Origin: Stenocarpella maydis | Taxonomy: Eukaryota; Ascomycota; Sordariomycetes; Diaporthales; Diaporthaceae | Reading direction: 5' to 3' | Assembly (NCBI GenBank): GCA_002270565.1 | Contig: NQMI01000013.1 | Location: 297,102-361,101, forward strand | Length of the DNA stretch: 64,000 nucleotides | In this document: positions 10,862 through 21,711 of the stretch, one piece after another | How positions within the stretch are numbered: the first letter of the stretch is position 1 | Layout: every line of letters begins with the position of its first letter | Position numbers and translations under genes: made by a program | The notes under the pieces: generated by a model | What the model was told of the DNA's origin: nothing | What the model saw: the letters and a program-made list of their open reading frames with translations, nothing else | Database searches by the model: none

Positions 10862-12009
10862 TCACAACGCCAGCGTCGGTGCAGCTACTGCTCCTTTGCA
10901 ATGCCACTCAACCTTCTGAATACAGCCTTCAAGGCTGTCCGTTATGTACAATGTCTTGTGATCTGGACCGCCAAAACAGCAGTTGGTGAGACTCACCCCT
11001 CCTGTCCCACTGACTATATGAGCCTTTGGTACTCCGCCTATTGCATGTTAACTACCTTCACTTGATTCTCAATGTGGGGTGACAGGGACCTGGCGCTTCC
11101 CCCATAAGCGCAGTTGCCACGCCGTAGACGAAGAAGATTACAACTTACTCGGATCCACGACAAAGACAGAACCAAGGCTCGGGTGACAGATGAACAAGTT
11201 CCCTTCTTCATCCAGAGCCAGGCCATCTGGGCCGGCCGTCCCGAATGATTGGAAAAACACGCCGGCCTTAGTGGTGGTCCCATCTTCATGAAGTGGCAGG
11301 CGCCAGACCTGATTGGATCTTGTCATGGCCACGAAGAGGACTTTCTCGTCGCGGGAGAGGACCAGCCCGTTGGGGGAGACGCCGTTGTCCACCAGCTGGT
11401 CAAGCTTACCGCTTGGGCTTATGCGGTATACCTTGCCAGTCTGGTCGGTCATGCCGGTCTGACCTTGATCGGTGAAGTATATATTACCCTTCGAATCGAT
11501 GATGAGGTCGTTGGGTCCTTTGAACCGTTCAAGGTGGCGGCGTGCCATATATGGTTTAGTCGAACCAATCGAAGGGTCGCAGATTAGGATGCCCTTTTGT
11601 AGCAAAAGCAGTCAGTACGCGTGACGGCATGTGAATTGATGGCCACTTGTTACTCCGCGCCCATCTCCCGAACGCTTGGAGCACTGGATCCCAACACATG
11701 TACCTGTTTGTAGTCCGCCACCAGCAATTGCCCGTCAGATGTCGCAGCGAGTCCGTTGGGTTCCCCGTCCCACGTCGCGCAGACTTTGACTTCTTTATTA
11801 CGATCAATCTTGAGGATGCGGCCGTAGGGCACATCGACAACAAACAGATTACCTGCGCTGTCCGCCACGGGCCCTTCTAGGAAAATCCCCTGGAATGGTC
11901 GGGTGAAACCACCTCGCCACTCAGAGTCCTGACCTATGCACCTCACGTGGTCTGGGATCCGCAGGTAGAGCTCCGCCCGGATGACCGGAGGAGGTCTGAA
12001 GAAATTCAT
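10862..12009 (-). CDS. SMP-30/gluconolactonase-family lactonase
   Basis: Three exons on the minus strand: 12009-11704, 11593-11149 and 11037-10862, with donors GTACAT and GTAAGT and acceptors AAAAG and AATAG. Product 308 residues. The six-bladed propeller of the SMP-30/gluconolactonase/LRE family is recognisable by repeated strands such as LEGPVADSAGNLFVVD, GPNDLIIDSKGNIYFTD and GPDGLALDEEGNLFICH, carrying the Glu, Asn and Asp residues expected to bind the divalent metal. It should hydrolyse an aldonolactone or similar lactone to the free acid. No signal peptide is visible, so it is likely cytosolic. It is divergent from the sugar transporter. It is the second lactonase-type gene in the cluster, from a fold unrelated to the amidohydrolase, which suggests two different lactones or enantiomers. 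Confidence 0.9.
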
Positions 12010-12546
12010 CTTGGTAGAAGGGCTTTCACAGAACTTGAGAGGTTGGAAGCAAGGCTTACTATGGGCAAGTCAGCTGACTCCACAGGAGAATTGTCCCTTT
12101 CACCAACCCTCTGCGCACTCGGGACCTCGACGAGTGATTCGTATACTGATAGGGCATCTCAAAACAGATCTGCTTGTTTATTAACCACGCCAAGCCATTG
12201 CCCATCCCGCTCTTGTGAACCACATGTGCAGCTAAGCTGAGTTCTGTAGCGACGGGAATACTTCCGAAGCGTCGGGGTGAGTCCGAGAGGGGTTGGTGGG
12301 TTCGGGAAACCGTGGCCAGGGTGACACCGACCTGGTCCATCATTGCGGAGTTCATGGGGCGAACAATCAAGAATGGAATAGAAGGGCTGGCATGCCAAGG
12401 TCTGAATGGTTCAGCTGGGCACTGGCGTCTTCCTAGTGTCTGCTGCCTTGGTATTTTACAATCAGAGGGCAGATCCCACCTTTTAAAACTCGAGACAAGC
12501 CTTTTCTAGGAGACTGCGATCATCCAGTGACGGCCTAGGAACAGAC
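12010..12546. promoter_or_regulatory. Divergent promoter: SMP-30 lactonase / sugar transporter
   Basis: 537-bp spacer between opposing start codons. It has CGG-N8-CCG at 12253-12266 directly followed by CGG-N7-CCG at 12273-12285, a tight pair of candidate zinc-cluster sites. Confidence 0.5.
12273..12285. promoter_or_regulatory. CGG-N7-CCG candidate Zn2Cys6 site
   Basis: CGG GGTGAGT CCG, 262 bp upstream of the sugar transporter start and 264 bp upstream of the lactonase start, almost central in the shared promoter. A CGG-N8-CCG lies 7 bp to its left. Confidence 0.45.
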
Positions 12547-14387
12547 ATGGCTAAAAGCTCCTTGGTCTCCGCAACTCGAGCGGCCCTCAAGGAGAGTCCT
12601 CGCGAGATATTCAATTGGTGGTTACTGTTCAACACGTGTGTATGGAGCTTCTCAGGTGTTGCGAAGGGGTTCGATGAAGGTACGCCCTTTCCCAGGATAC
12701 CCAAATTTCCAAATTCTACTTTCCGGTCCGATGTCCAACCCGGCGCGTAGGTATTTGACAAGGCTGGACTAAAACCAAAAATAGGCAATATTGCGTCAGT
12801 TGTTGTCATGGGGTCCTTCATGAGGAGGTTCGGCCTGGACACGCTCTCTGCTGCTGACTATGCCAACACCAAAGGTTGGATAGTGTCCATTGCCACCGCC
12901 GGCGCTGTGTTTGGGTGTCTGGCCTGCAGCTGGCTGACGCAGAGGCTGGGGCGGAAGTGGACAATGCAGATTTTCACCGTCATATACATGGCCGGTATTC
13001 TCGGTCAGACCTTTTCCGGTGGCCATCTTGCAGGCTTATATATTTCTCGCATTGTTTCTGGGTTTGGAATCGGTGGGACAACCGTGCTCCCTTCGATATA
13101 CATCTCTGAGGTAACTTGGCCCGCAAGAATTTCCCACTACACGATGGTTTAAGGTTGCTAATTTCTATTTATCTACTACCCGAATAGATATCGCCTGCCC
13201 CGATTCGCGGACTACTCACCCTTCAATATGCTTGCTGCCAACAACTCGGCGTCGTCTTCGGCTTCTTCTTCAACTACGGCATCACGCGACACCACCCAAA
13301 TACTCAGCTACAATGGCAGTTGCCAACATGCCTTCAGCTTGTGCCTGCTGTTATCTGGGGGCTTGGAATGTTCTTCTGTCCCGAGTCTCCGCGGTTTCTA
13401 CTGGCACGTAACAAGCCCAACGAGGCATTGAGGGTCCTGGCGGGTTTGAGGGGCCTCCCCGAAGACCATCCCTACGTCCAGGCCGAGTTCAACGGAACAG
13501 CGCAGCAACTGAACCACGAGATCGAGGCAGTGGCGGGGGCTTCTCAGCTTGACCTCCTCAGGGAGACATTCGGCCCTATTGAGAACCGTCGTCGCTTCAT
13601 GCTCATGTTCATGGCGCATCTTTTCGCCCAGTGGTCCGGCGCGAACGCAATCACACAGTACAGTCCCACAATATTTGGCTACCTGGGCATGAACGGCGAT
13701 CAGGAGAAGTTCCTCGCCACTGGCCTGTATGGAATTGTCAAATTCGTCTCCACGTTTCTGGTAGCCGTTTTTGTCATCGACTTCATCGGACGACGGCGAT
13801 CACTGATGGCCGGGATTTCGCTACAGATAATCACCCTCATATTTGTCGGCGCCTACCTGGGTGTTACCAACGGTTACAGCGCCTCTGACATCTCCAGTAG
13901 CCCATCCGCATCGGCTGCAAGCGTGGCATCGATAGTGGCCATATACCTCCACGCGGTGGCTTGGTCAATGGGCTGGTTTTCCATCCCGTACCTGGTGTCT
14001 GCCGAGGTGTTCCCTGTGCGGATCCGCGGGCTCTGTGTGTCAATCCTCATGGCAGCCCACTGGGCTTTTTACTTCGCGTGCTCTCGGGCCATGCCGTCGC
14101 TGCTCGTTGCTACGGATCGATATGGCGCCTTCGCATTCTTTGCGTCCATCTGTACCCTCTCGCTCACATATGTATTCTTTGCGATGCCTGATACCTCGGG
14201 TCGCTCACTTGAATCCATGGACAAGTTGTTCCAAAGGCCTTGGTACACTGTCTTCAGGGTTGCATACCCGAGCCCGGAGGACCTTGCCGCGTCGCAGTAC
14301 TCCCAACGTGGTTATGACTCGAAAGATCCTGAGGGCGATACGGAAAAGCCTGACTACAAGGTCGACCACGTTGAATCTGCATCTTAA
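12547..14387 (+). CDS. MFS sugar transporter (hexose/quinate permease type)
   Basis: Three exons: 12547-12679, 12785-13110 and 13188-14387; donors GTACGC and GTAACT, acceptors ATAG and ATAG. Product 552 residues with 12 predicted helices. It belongs to the MFS sugar porter family. Signatures are SGVAKGFDEG in helix 1, RLGRKW in loop 2-3, PESPRFLLARNKP after helix 6, DFIGRRRSL in loop 8-9 and PYLVSAEVFPVRIRG in helix 10. Expected role: proton-coupled uptake of a sugar, sugar acid or polyol through the plasma membrane. Paired with the lactonase by a common promoter, it is probably the second uptake route of the catabolic cluster. The substrate cannot be told from sequence alone. Confidence 0.93.
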
Positions 14388-14592
14388 GGTCACGCATTCT
14401 GGGTTCGTTATGCCACCTGCTGATGTTGAATCGATCCAATCGGCGAGCCCTCCCAATTTAAGGGGCTTATACAGCGGGTTAAACGTCTATCAACAAGCAG
14501 TTTATGAGGAATTGAAGCATACGAATCAATTGAGAGCCATTCTGGCTTAAACCCAACGTTCAATATCACTGTCCCACCGGTGCTACGTACAG

Positions 14593-17231
14593 CTATGCGA
14601 AAAGCCAAAAGTTTGGCCTCGCTGTAACGCCATGCCAGTGACGGTGTCGGTAAACTAATTTTCCCCCCACTATTTGATTTTTGAACGCCGGCATCATCTT
14701 TGCGCCTGGCCTGCCGTCTGCTCCTGAAGCGTGTGACAGATCAATGATGTGATTCGTCTGGGCACGATATCCGGCAAATTGAACAAAAACTAGCAAATTG
14801 GTGAGCCCAAGGCAAGAAAAGACAGACTCGTGCCAGTCAGCGGTCAGCGACAGGTTGGCCATGCTCACATAATTCATGTCCTCTGGGCGATCTTTCTCGG
14901 ATACAGCGGCAGAATAGTCCCGCAGAGCCTTTCTAAAGACCTTGACAGCCCCAAAGCGAACTTCGATCCCGGCGATAAGCGTACAGCATTTGTTGACCAT
15001 GTCGCTGGTCACGTCAAGCCACGGTCGCTGCATGCTATCAAGGCCACCTGCCGACCAGCTACGACGGGCTCTCAGAGCTCTTCGCTGCTCAATGCAGATA
15101 CAAAATACGCCTGAGATGAAGATGTCGTACGCGTCGACAAATGATCCGACGAAATGTTGCTGATCTGATCGGTCATAGAGCAGGTCAATAAACCTCTTAC
15201 AGGACGAGCTTATGTCCTGTTCGATACTCATGCTGTCGAATATGGACGATGAATTTACTTGGTGTTCCTCAGGAACTCCAAGGGCCCCCTGACAAATGAA
15301 TGTCAGCGAGCGGGACATATATTGCTCCAACCGCACTGATACTCGTAAGTCATCGCCCGCAGAAAGCCCGGAGAGTTTAGGTCGGTACTCTCGAACATGT
15401 TGGAGGTTGCTATAATGATATACGACAGGCCGAGCTTGATTTCTCCGGATGTTAGACAGGATTCTCGCCTGCATCAATATATAAATGCTTAGTGGATGAC
15501 AGTCGCCCCGGGATTTGGACAAAGTCGACAAGTCAGGTGGCTATGGGACCAACTGTCAGTCAAATATCCGTCTTGTAAACAGCCATGCAAGCCGCACCGC
15601 CAACCCCGCTGAGGCCACGCACACATGCACACGTACATGTACAGATATATCGTCGTCTTGAATTAGAAACGGTCTGTCCATTGCTGCGTTCAAGGATCTT
15701 GAGCAGGTCAGATTATCGGCGGAGTTCTCAGGCTCAGGAAGGCGGCATGATCGGCGCGCATGGGAGGGAAGCGGTACCTGTCGAGCGAATAAATGGTCCA
15801 AAACAAACACCTTCGAGTAGCCATGTCTGCTTCTGACCATATAGCGGTATGCATATGTTGCTCTGGATCGCAGTTGAGGCCTAAGAATATGCATTGCTTG
15901 ATGGTCAAGCCCAATAGTTGCCACGCGGAACCGCCAGAAGGGGTGTAGGTTGCATAGATAGTGAAGAGGACGAGGCACGCGACGGGGATGAGGGTGTTGC
16001 CAGCCTGCAGGAGGGAGTCGAACAGGTCCAACGAGGCGCTATGGAGCTTTGTCCGGAATGTTTCCAGGCGCGGCGATTCTGGCGACAATAGTGTTCCAAT
16101 ACAAACAGCCATATAGGCGTTGAACCTGTCAGCATCTGAGGGCAGATCAGCCCGGCATTGTGTGTCATTCTGAGCGCCCACGACAAGTTTGTACTTTGTT
16201 TCCAGGTCATTACGGTCGAAATACGGATAAAGTAGAGCGATCTCGTCAAGAAACAAGGCCAGGAAGCTCTCTGTAGCGTCTCGATTCAGTTGAAATTGCT
16301 CCATTCCCTCTCCCGACGGCATCGTCACCAGAGCGGAAAGGGATGGGTCTGGCCCGGCCGGGTGAGCAGGGTTGGTGCCGTCCAATGCAATGGCAGCCCT
16401 CACAAGATTCCCAGTGCTGATTCTCTGGGGGATGTTTCCAAATCCGTCCCCACGAGGTTCTGCCATTGCGTCCATAGAGAGGAAGCTGATGCCGTTCATG
16501 GACGCCCGGAGCGAAGCGTCCCTGTCACCGCCATTGTTCACAGGCGCGCATTGTGTATTAGTACCCGGTTGGGCCTGGATCTGCTGAACTGAGGAAATAC
16601 CATCATCCTCCTCATCTAGCTGACTTGACAGTGAAATCGCCGTGTCAGAATCCTCGGGTCCTTGTCGAGGTGGCCTGGTGGCAGGTGTGTTGCTAGCACC
16701 TCGGGCATGGGACGAGGACGCAGAGGCTAGGCTCTCTCTGCGAGCACGTTTGCGGGGGGGCTTGCTTACTCCCGCTTGCTCGATAACACTCTTTAGGGAT
16801 TCGAGATATCTATAGTGAATTTTTGCATGGTCAGAGAAGTATTGTGAAGCAGCGCACGAGTCAGAGCAGTGGGATGACTGACCCTCTCAAAGTGGCGTTT
16901 GTCAGGGCACTGCTTTCCTCGGCGCCGGAAGCCCCATCGAATGCGAATTTAATGGAGCGCTGTGTGCACTCAATACCTAGACTGGCACAAGCAGAGCATG
17001 ATGGCAGCAACCTGTCGCACTACACATAGCCAACCCACAGAACAGTTCGTCAGCCCTTCTTGTCGCCAACAACATTTGGAATGACATGGGACTACGGGAG
17101 TAATGAAGGTCCAGAGTAGGAGAATGAGGGACTGCAATGGCCCTGACCCGTTGTTTCCGCTTCCAACATCTTTCACAGGCTTGTGTCCTAGCTGGGTAAG
17201 ACCCCCGGTCGCTCCCTGGTGACGGCTCCAT
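14593..17231 (-). CDS. Zn2Cys6 transcription factor 1 with fungal MHR domain
   Basis: Five exons: 17231-17148, 17019-16883, 16809-15778, 15697-15637 and 15540-14593; 753 residues. The zinc cluster is Cys19-X2-Cys22-X6-Cys29-X6-Cys36-X2-Cys39-X6-Cys46 and is split by intron 1 right before Cys29. After it come RG, a phase-2 intron and the linker YLESLKSVIEQAG. The next region is basic and Ser/Pro-rich (PPRKRARRES). The middle-homology region holds LFWTIYSLDR and, across intron 3, DRPFLIQDDDIS. The exact donor of intron 4 is uncertain (GTACAT or GTACGT, both in phase). It should bind CGG-type sites in the nucleus. It is divergent from transcription factor 2 across 524 bp and is likely the local regulator of the catabolic genes. 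Confidence 0.88.
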
Positions 17232-17755
17232 GCTTGCCGGGTTGCCCTCAACGACTTGAATAAACAAGATTTGACAGGCTGAATGGTTTTGGATGATCGA
17301 ATGTGACCAAGCACGGGAATAGGCGGGGTTACATGAACCCGGAGGCTCGCACAGCTGGAGGATGGTCCCAACAATGTTCCCTGTTTTATTTTTCTTTTCC
17401 TTTTTTTTTTGGCAGGATGGCGTTGTGTACCAGCATTTAGTGCCTGTTGTGGAGATGATGTCGGACAAACACCGAGCGAGCTCTTAGTCCCACGTGCCAT
17501 CTTTGCGGGGTAATACGGGGTAATCGATTGCGGGGATGAGGCTGAACTTAATCATGAGGCTAATCATCTTTTCTATGGGCGAATTGAATTACGGCGGCTA
17601 TGCGAAATCACTTGCCCGGTATCATCATAACAGCAGTCCAGTGCTAAGGTGACACTCTGTGAGCAGTCAATCGGGGAACACGTGTTTCTACATGGTCAAA
17701 TCCAGTGGTCACTCATTTCTCAGCCCAGTGTCTAACTCCACAACTCAAGTGGCCC
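17232..17755. promoter_or_regulatory. Divergent promoter of the two zinc-cluster regulators
   Basis: 524-bp spacer between two start codons. I find no CGG-N7-CCG here, unlike the enzyme and transporter promoters, so the regulators may not control themselves through that element. GGGTAATACGGGGTAATCG near 17507-17525 is a short direct repeat of GGGGTAATC/A. A poly-T/A stretch lies at 17392-17410. Confidence 0.4.
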
Positions 17756-20532
17756 ATGCAAATGGCGCTCCCACGGCTGCCTGCTTGTCAGACCTGCCAC
17801 CAACGAAAGATTAAGGTGAGTCGACTTAGTCATTCTTCAATGCGAGGGATTAGACAACCAGACAGGCCCTCTTCTCTGACCATGTTTCTCTGTGCCAAGT
17901 GTGACAGCGGCCGGCCGAGATGCAGGCCCTGTACTCGAAATGCTCTGGAATGCGTGCAGATGCTTTCGATTCCCAACAGTGCGAAGGGAACTTCCGATGG
18001 CAGCATCACGAGGGGGTGAGTCAAGCTAATAAGAGACCCGGGCTTAACGTCCTGTCTGTCTCCATCATTTGTCCGGAGCACTTGAGTATCGCAACCACGC
18101 CCCCGGGCCTCCTAATTGAGTTACATTCACTTCATTCCACGGGCTATATCCCAGGCGATGATACCCGACGTGTGGTTACTGTCAACATTGAATAAAGTGA
18201 CCTGCAGCTACTAACCAGTCCTCTGTATCTGAAGGTACTTGGATGCTCTAGAGCAGAAAGCCCGAGCTGCTGCATCAAAGTCACAGAGGCCACCTGATCC
18301 CCAGCTGAGACAAGAACTGCCGCTTTCTGCAGAAGCCGACAGCATTTTTGTGGAGCCCAGCCTGGCTGACCCCGAGGCAAGGGCGGCTTCAGCCTTTCCG
18401 AAGACGCATACGGGCCCTGCTGTCGTCGATGGGGGCGGATATAGGTAAGAACATGATACCAGACGTGTATAGCACGACGCTGATCAGTCGGCCGCTCTCT
18501 TACTCAGGTTCCTCAGGCTTCTTTTCACTAGTAAGGCTTGGCAAGATGAACATGCCAATCTTTTACATGGCATGACCAAGAAGCCCGAGGCTATCGAGTC
18601 CACAGTCCGGCCGAACCAGCTGCCTTCCCCAGAGGAAGCAAGACTCATCTTCAACCACTAGTAAGAACTGACTCAACCCCGTAAAATTTTGAGGGGTGTT
18701 TCGCCAAGGCAGCGCAAGACTATAGGGAGAGGCGCATCTGCTAATTCGCTGTTCTCTCGTTCATCTCCAGCCTCGACGGCCCTCAGGTTCAGAATCCCTT
18801 CCTACTTCGTCAAGAGATCGAGACCACCTTCACGAGCGTTTTTAGCACCGGCGGCTCCCCAGCTCGTCGCGAGATGTTCCGTGCCTTTATGATACTGGCA
18901 ACAGGGAGCATTACTTTGTACAGGAACGGCAGGCATGCGCATCATTCTTTCGGATACTATCTCGCAGTCATGAAGCATTTCGATACGGACTTCATGGCCC
19001 ACGGAATTCCAGCCATACAAGACCTCCTGCTAATTTGCCGTTTCGGCGTCTACCATCATACAGGTTCGTTTTGCTCCACACACTCTCTCCATCAATCCCC
19101 GTTCCCCACTGCTATATGCCCCAGGTCTGCTCAGTCACTTACTCAACACGCCCCCGCCGCTTCACCTACAGGAACTTCCATCTGGGACTTGGTACAGCTC
19201 TGCGTCCGTATGTGTATTGAGCACGGTCTTCATCAACCACCCAGGCAACGACTGCCATTGTTGGAAGAACAGTTACAGCGCAGGGTTTTCTGGGAATGCT
19301 ACATGGTCGACCGCTACAGCTCGTCCACGCTTGACCGGCCGTTCGCGGTAGCTGATGAGGATATCGCCACCTTGCTGCCAGCAAATGTGAATGACGCTGA
19401 CCTGGCCGCTGCTAGCGCACTCTATCCTGACCTGGACACATTCGAGAGCAGGTATACCGGATCAACCCATAACGAGATGACCGTTTTTCTTGCCTGCGTG
19501 CGCCTCCGCCAACTCACGTCACGGATACAAAGGCTCCCATCAGCTGCTGGGAGACAAAATCTCCGATATGCCCCTGATCCACTGGAAATTCTAGCAACCG
19601 GCGACCTTTTCTGTGTGCTTGATGAACTACTCATTGCACTTGAAGGTTGGCGGAACTCCGCACCCACGTTTACAAGTCCTAAATGTCTCTACGAGAGACA
19701 AGAGTACTTCGAGTTCCTCTACGCGAGGGAAAAGCTGCTCCTTGTCCGAAGAGCAATGGAAGTGGTACCGAAGCGCAATGGTATCCCTCCTCAGCAGCTC
19801 TTGGCACTCTCACTCAAGACAGCCGCTCGAGGGATCGAGTTATTTTCCGGCTTATTCGAGGCGAACGCCATCACCTTCACTCGCAGCTACTTCTCATTCC
19901 TATTCACTGCCGGCCTGTCAATCATGGTGTCCGTCTCCGCCTCTGACGGCTCCATCGACGACAGCATCTGCTGGGAGTCAAGCTTCAGGACGCTGGTAAC
20001 GTGTCAAGAAACACTCAGGCGACTAGGGGAGAAGCTTCCTGACGCCAAGTCTTACGTGACCGTGTTTGAGACGCTTCACCGACATGTTTCGAAGGGCTTT
20101 CGTCAGAAGAGCAACCGTAGTCGCCGAAACGCAGCCTCAGTTCCGGCTGGGGCAAACCGCGACGCCACTGCGCCATTGGTTGCAAGATGGGCCAGCCAAT
20201 CCCTCGGGGTTCACCCGTCCCTCGCGAATCACCAGCATGCGCCTCCGGACATATTTCCGGAAGGTCATACTCGAATGTCGTTCGGTGTAAACATGCATGA
20301 TACAAGATGGCCCCAATCCGGCGGCGTGAATCCAGAGAGCGCTGGTATGTATGCGACGGACATCAGTCTCGAACCAGCTATCACACTTGTAGGGGAGACG
20401 ATGTCGCCTGATGATTATAACATCTTCTCCTTGGCATCACTGACTGAAGACAACCCGCTGTGGAATATGGAAGCTGGTCTGGGGGAATACGCGTACGGTG
20501 ACGCAGGGTTCACCATGGCGTTCTTGCAGTGA
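17756..20532 (+). CDS. Zn2Cys6 transcription factor 2 with fungal MHR domain
   Basis: Six exons: 17756-17815, 17900-18015, 18235-18444, 18508-18660, 18771-19063 and 19172-20532; 730 residues. The zinc cluster is Cys11-X2-Cys14-X6-Cys21-X6-Cys28-X2-Cys31-X6-Cys38, split by an intron just before Cys21. A second, phase-2 intron follows RG and precedes YLDALEQKA. The middle-homology domain shows FWECYMVDRYSSS and LDRPFAVADEDI near 310-345. Intron 5 (19064-19171, 108 bp) keeps the frame open if retained, but its removal joins the conserved text FGVYHHTGTSIWDL. The C-terminal 150 residues are low in structure. As a nuclear activator or repressor beside matching CGG-type elements, it is a candidate regulator of the catabolic cluster. 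Confidence 0.88.
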
Positions 20533-21711
20533 CCAGCAGGTATACCCGCTCATAATAATTTGAATAAACCTAATCCTGGTACCCTTCAAAACAAAGGGTA
20601 ATCAGGTTCGTACATTGCTGGCCCGACTCAAGAACTGACATACCTAGGTACCCTAGGCAGAAATGCAGCCGCCCACACACAAAATCCACACCTACAACCG
20701 CCCTAATTCACACGCATGGTTTGCACCATAAAATATAGCTGACTCTAGGCGTGCTAGGTATGGGTGTCTGGGTCAAGCCTGGACGTTGTGCGAATAGCGA
20801 TAGGTCCCCAGTTATTGTATTAGTGATGACTGGCTTACCCTTGGCTTTCCTGATGGCGAATATAATTTTTCGAAACAAATATCCAACTTTAAGCCGAATC
20901 ACATGTTCAAATAACTCGGCATAATGACATTGCTGCTGAAACGCATTTATCTAATTTGTGGAGCTTTTATAAGTAATTATAGTAGGGTGGGAAGGGGATT
21001 TTTGGTGAGGAATGCTCTGCGTGAGAGTGGTAGTGAGCACGTGACTGGGTACACTTACTTACTCTTCATCCGACACTTGAGCTGCTTACATTGAAGTAAA
21101 TGCTTTGAAGTGAGGTCAATCATGCCAAAAACTCTGCAGCGCTTGCTCATATAGCCTGATACTACATGCGTACTGTTCATTACGCAGAATACTTTGGGTC
21201 CAATCAGTGATAACAGAGCGTCATCCTTCCTAAGAGAACGAATGAGGGGCCTTCTACCCCAATTAGAATCGCTGCGGTACGACCCTTCGGCATTTATCCG
21301 AAGGTGTCGGTGCGGTGCCGCTCCGCTCGGCACAACGGCAAAGCTTGGGTCATTTGTGAGGACGACCGTCAACGTGCACTTGCTGGTATGATACTTGAAT
21401 GCGGAGCGTAACTGGTTCTTGAGCGCAACCCATCTTGAATCACCTCGAAGGGTTCCAGCACGAGGATCCGTGTGGTGCACTGCACGCAAGATCTGCCGAC
21501 TATGGACGACGATCGTTCACAGTGCTCTTTTACTATACCGGAGCTTACTTTCACGCCGAGATAACTTTTTATAAATCTTCCAGCCCCATCCCTATGAGAC
21601 CAGATAGATTAAGTATTGGAGAACTCCCCCAGTATCTCTTTCCTGACCCACACATGCATGTTCCCTACCTTCTCTCATAAACAAACAGACACGCAAGCAC
21701 AAACGCACAAG
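20533..21711. promoter_or_regulatory. Long upstream region of the aldolase gene
   Basis: About 1.2 kb with no supported gene. It carries a perfect TACCTAGGTA at 20641-20650 and the palindrome CTTCGG-N7-CCGAAG at 21285-21303. The last 60 bp before the aldolase start are C/A-rich, typical of a fungal 5' leader. A minus-strand frame of 144 codons at 21055-21489 has no recognisable domain. Confidence 0.45.
21288..21300. promoter_or_regulatory. CGG-N7-CCG candidate Zn2Cys6 site, full palindrome
   Basis: CTTCGG CATTTAT CCGAAG: the half-sites extend to perfect 6-bp inverted arms (21285-21303). It lies 412 bp upstream of the aldolase start. It is the best-formed of the four copies in this cluster. 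Confidence 0.5.
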
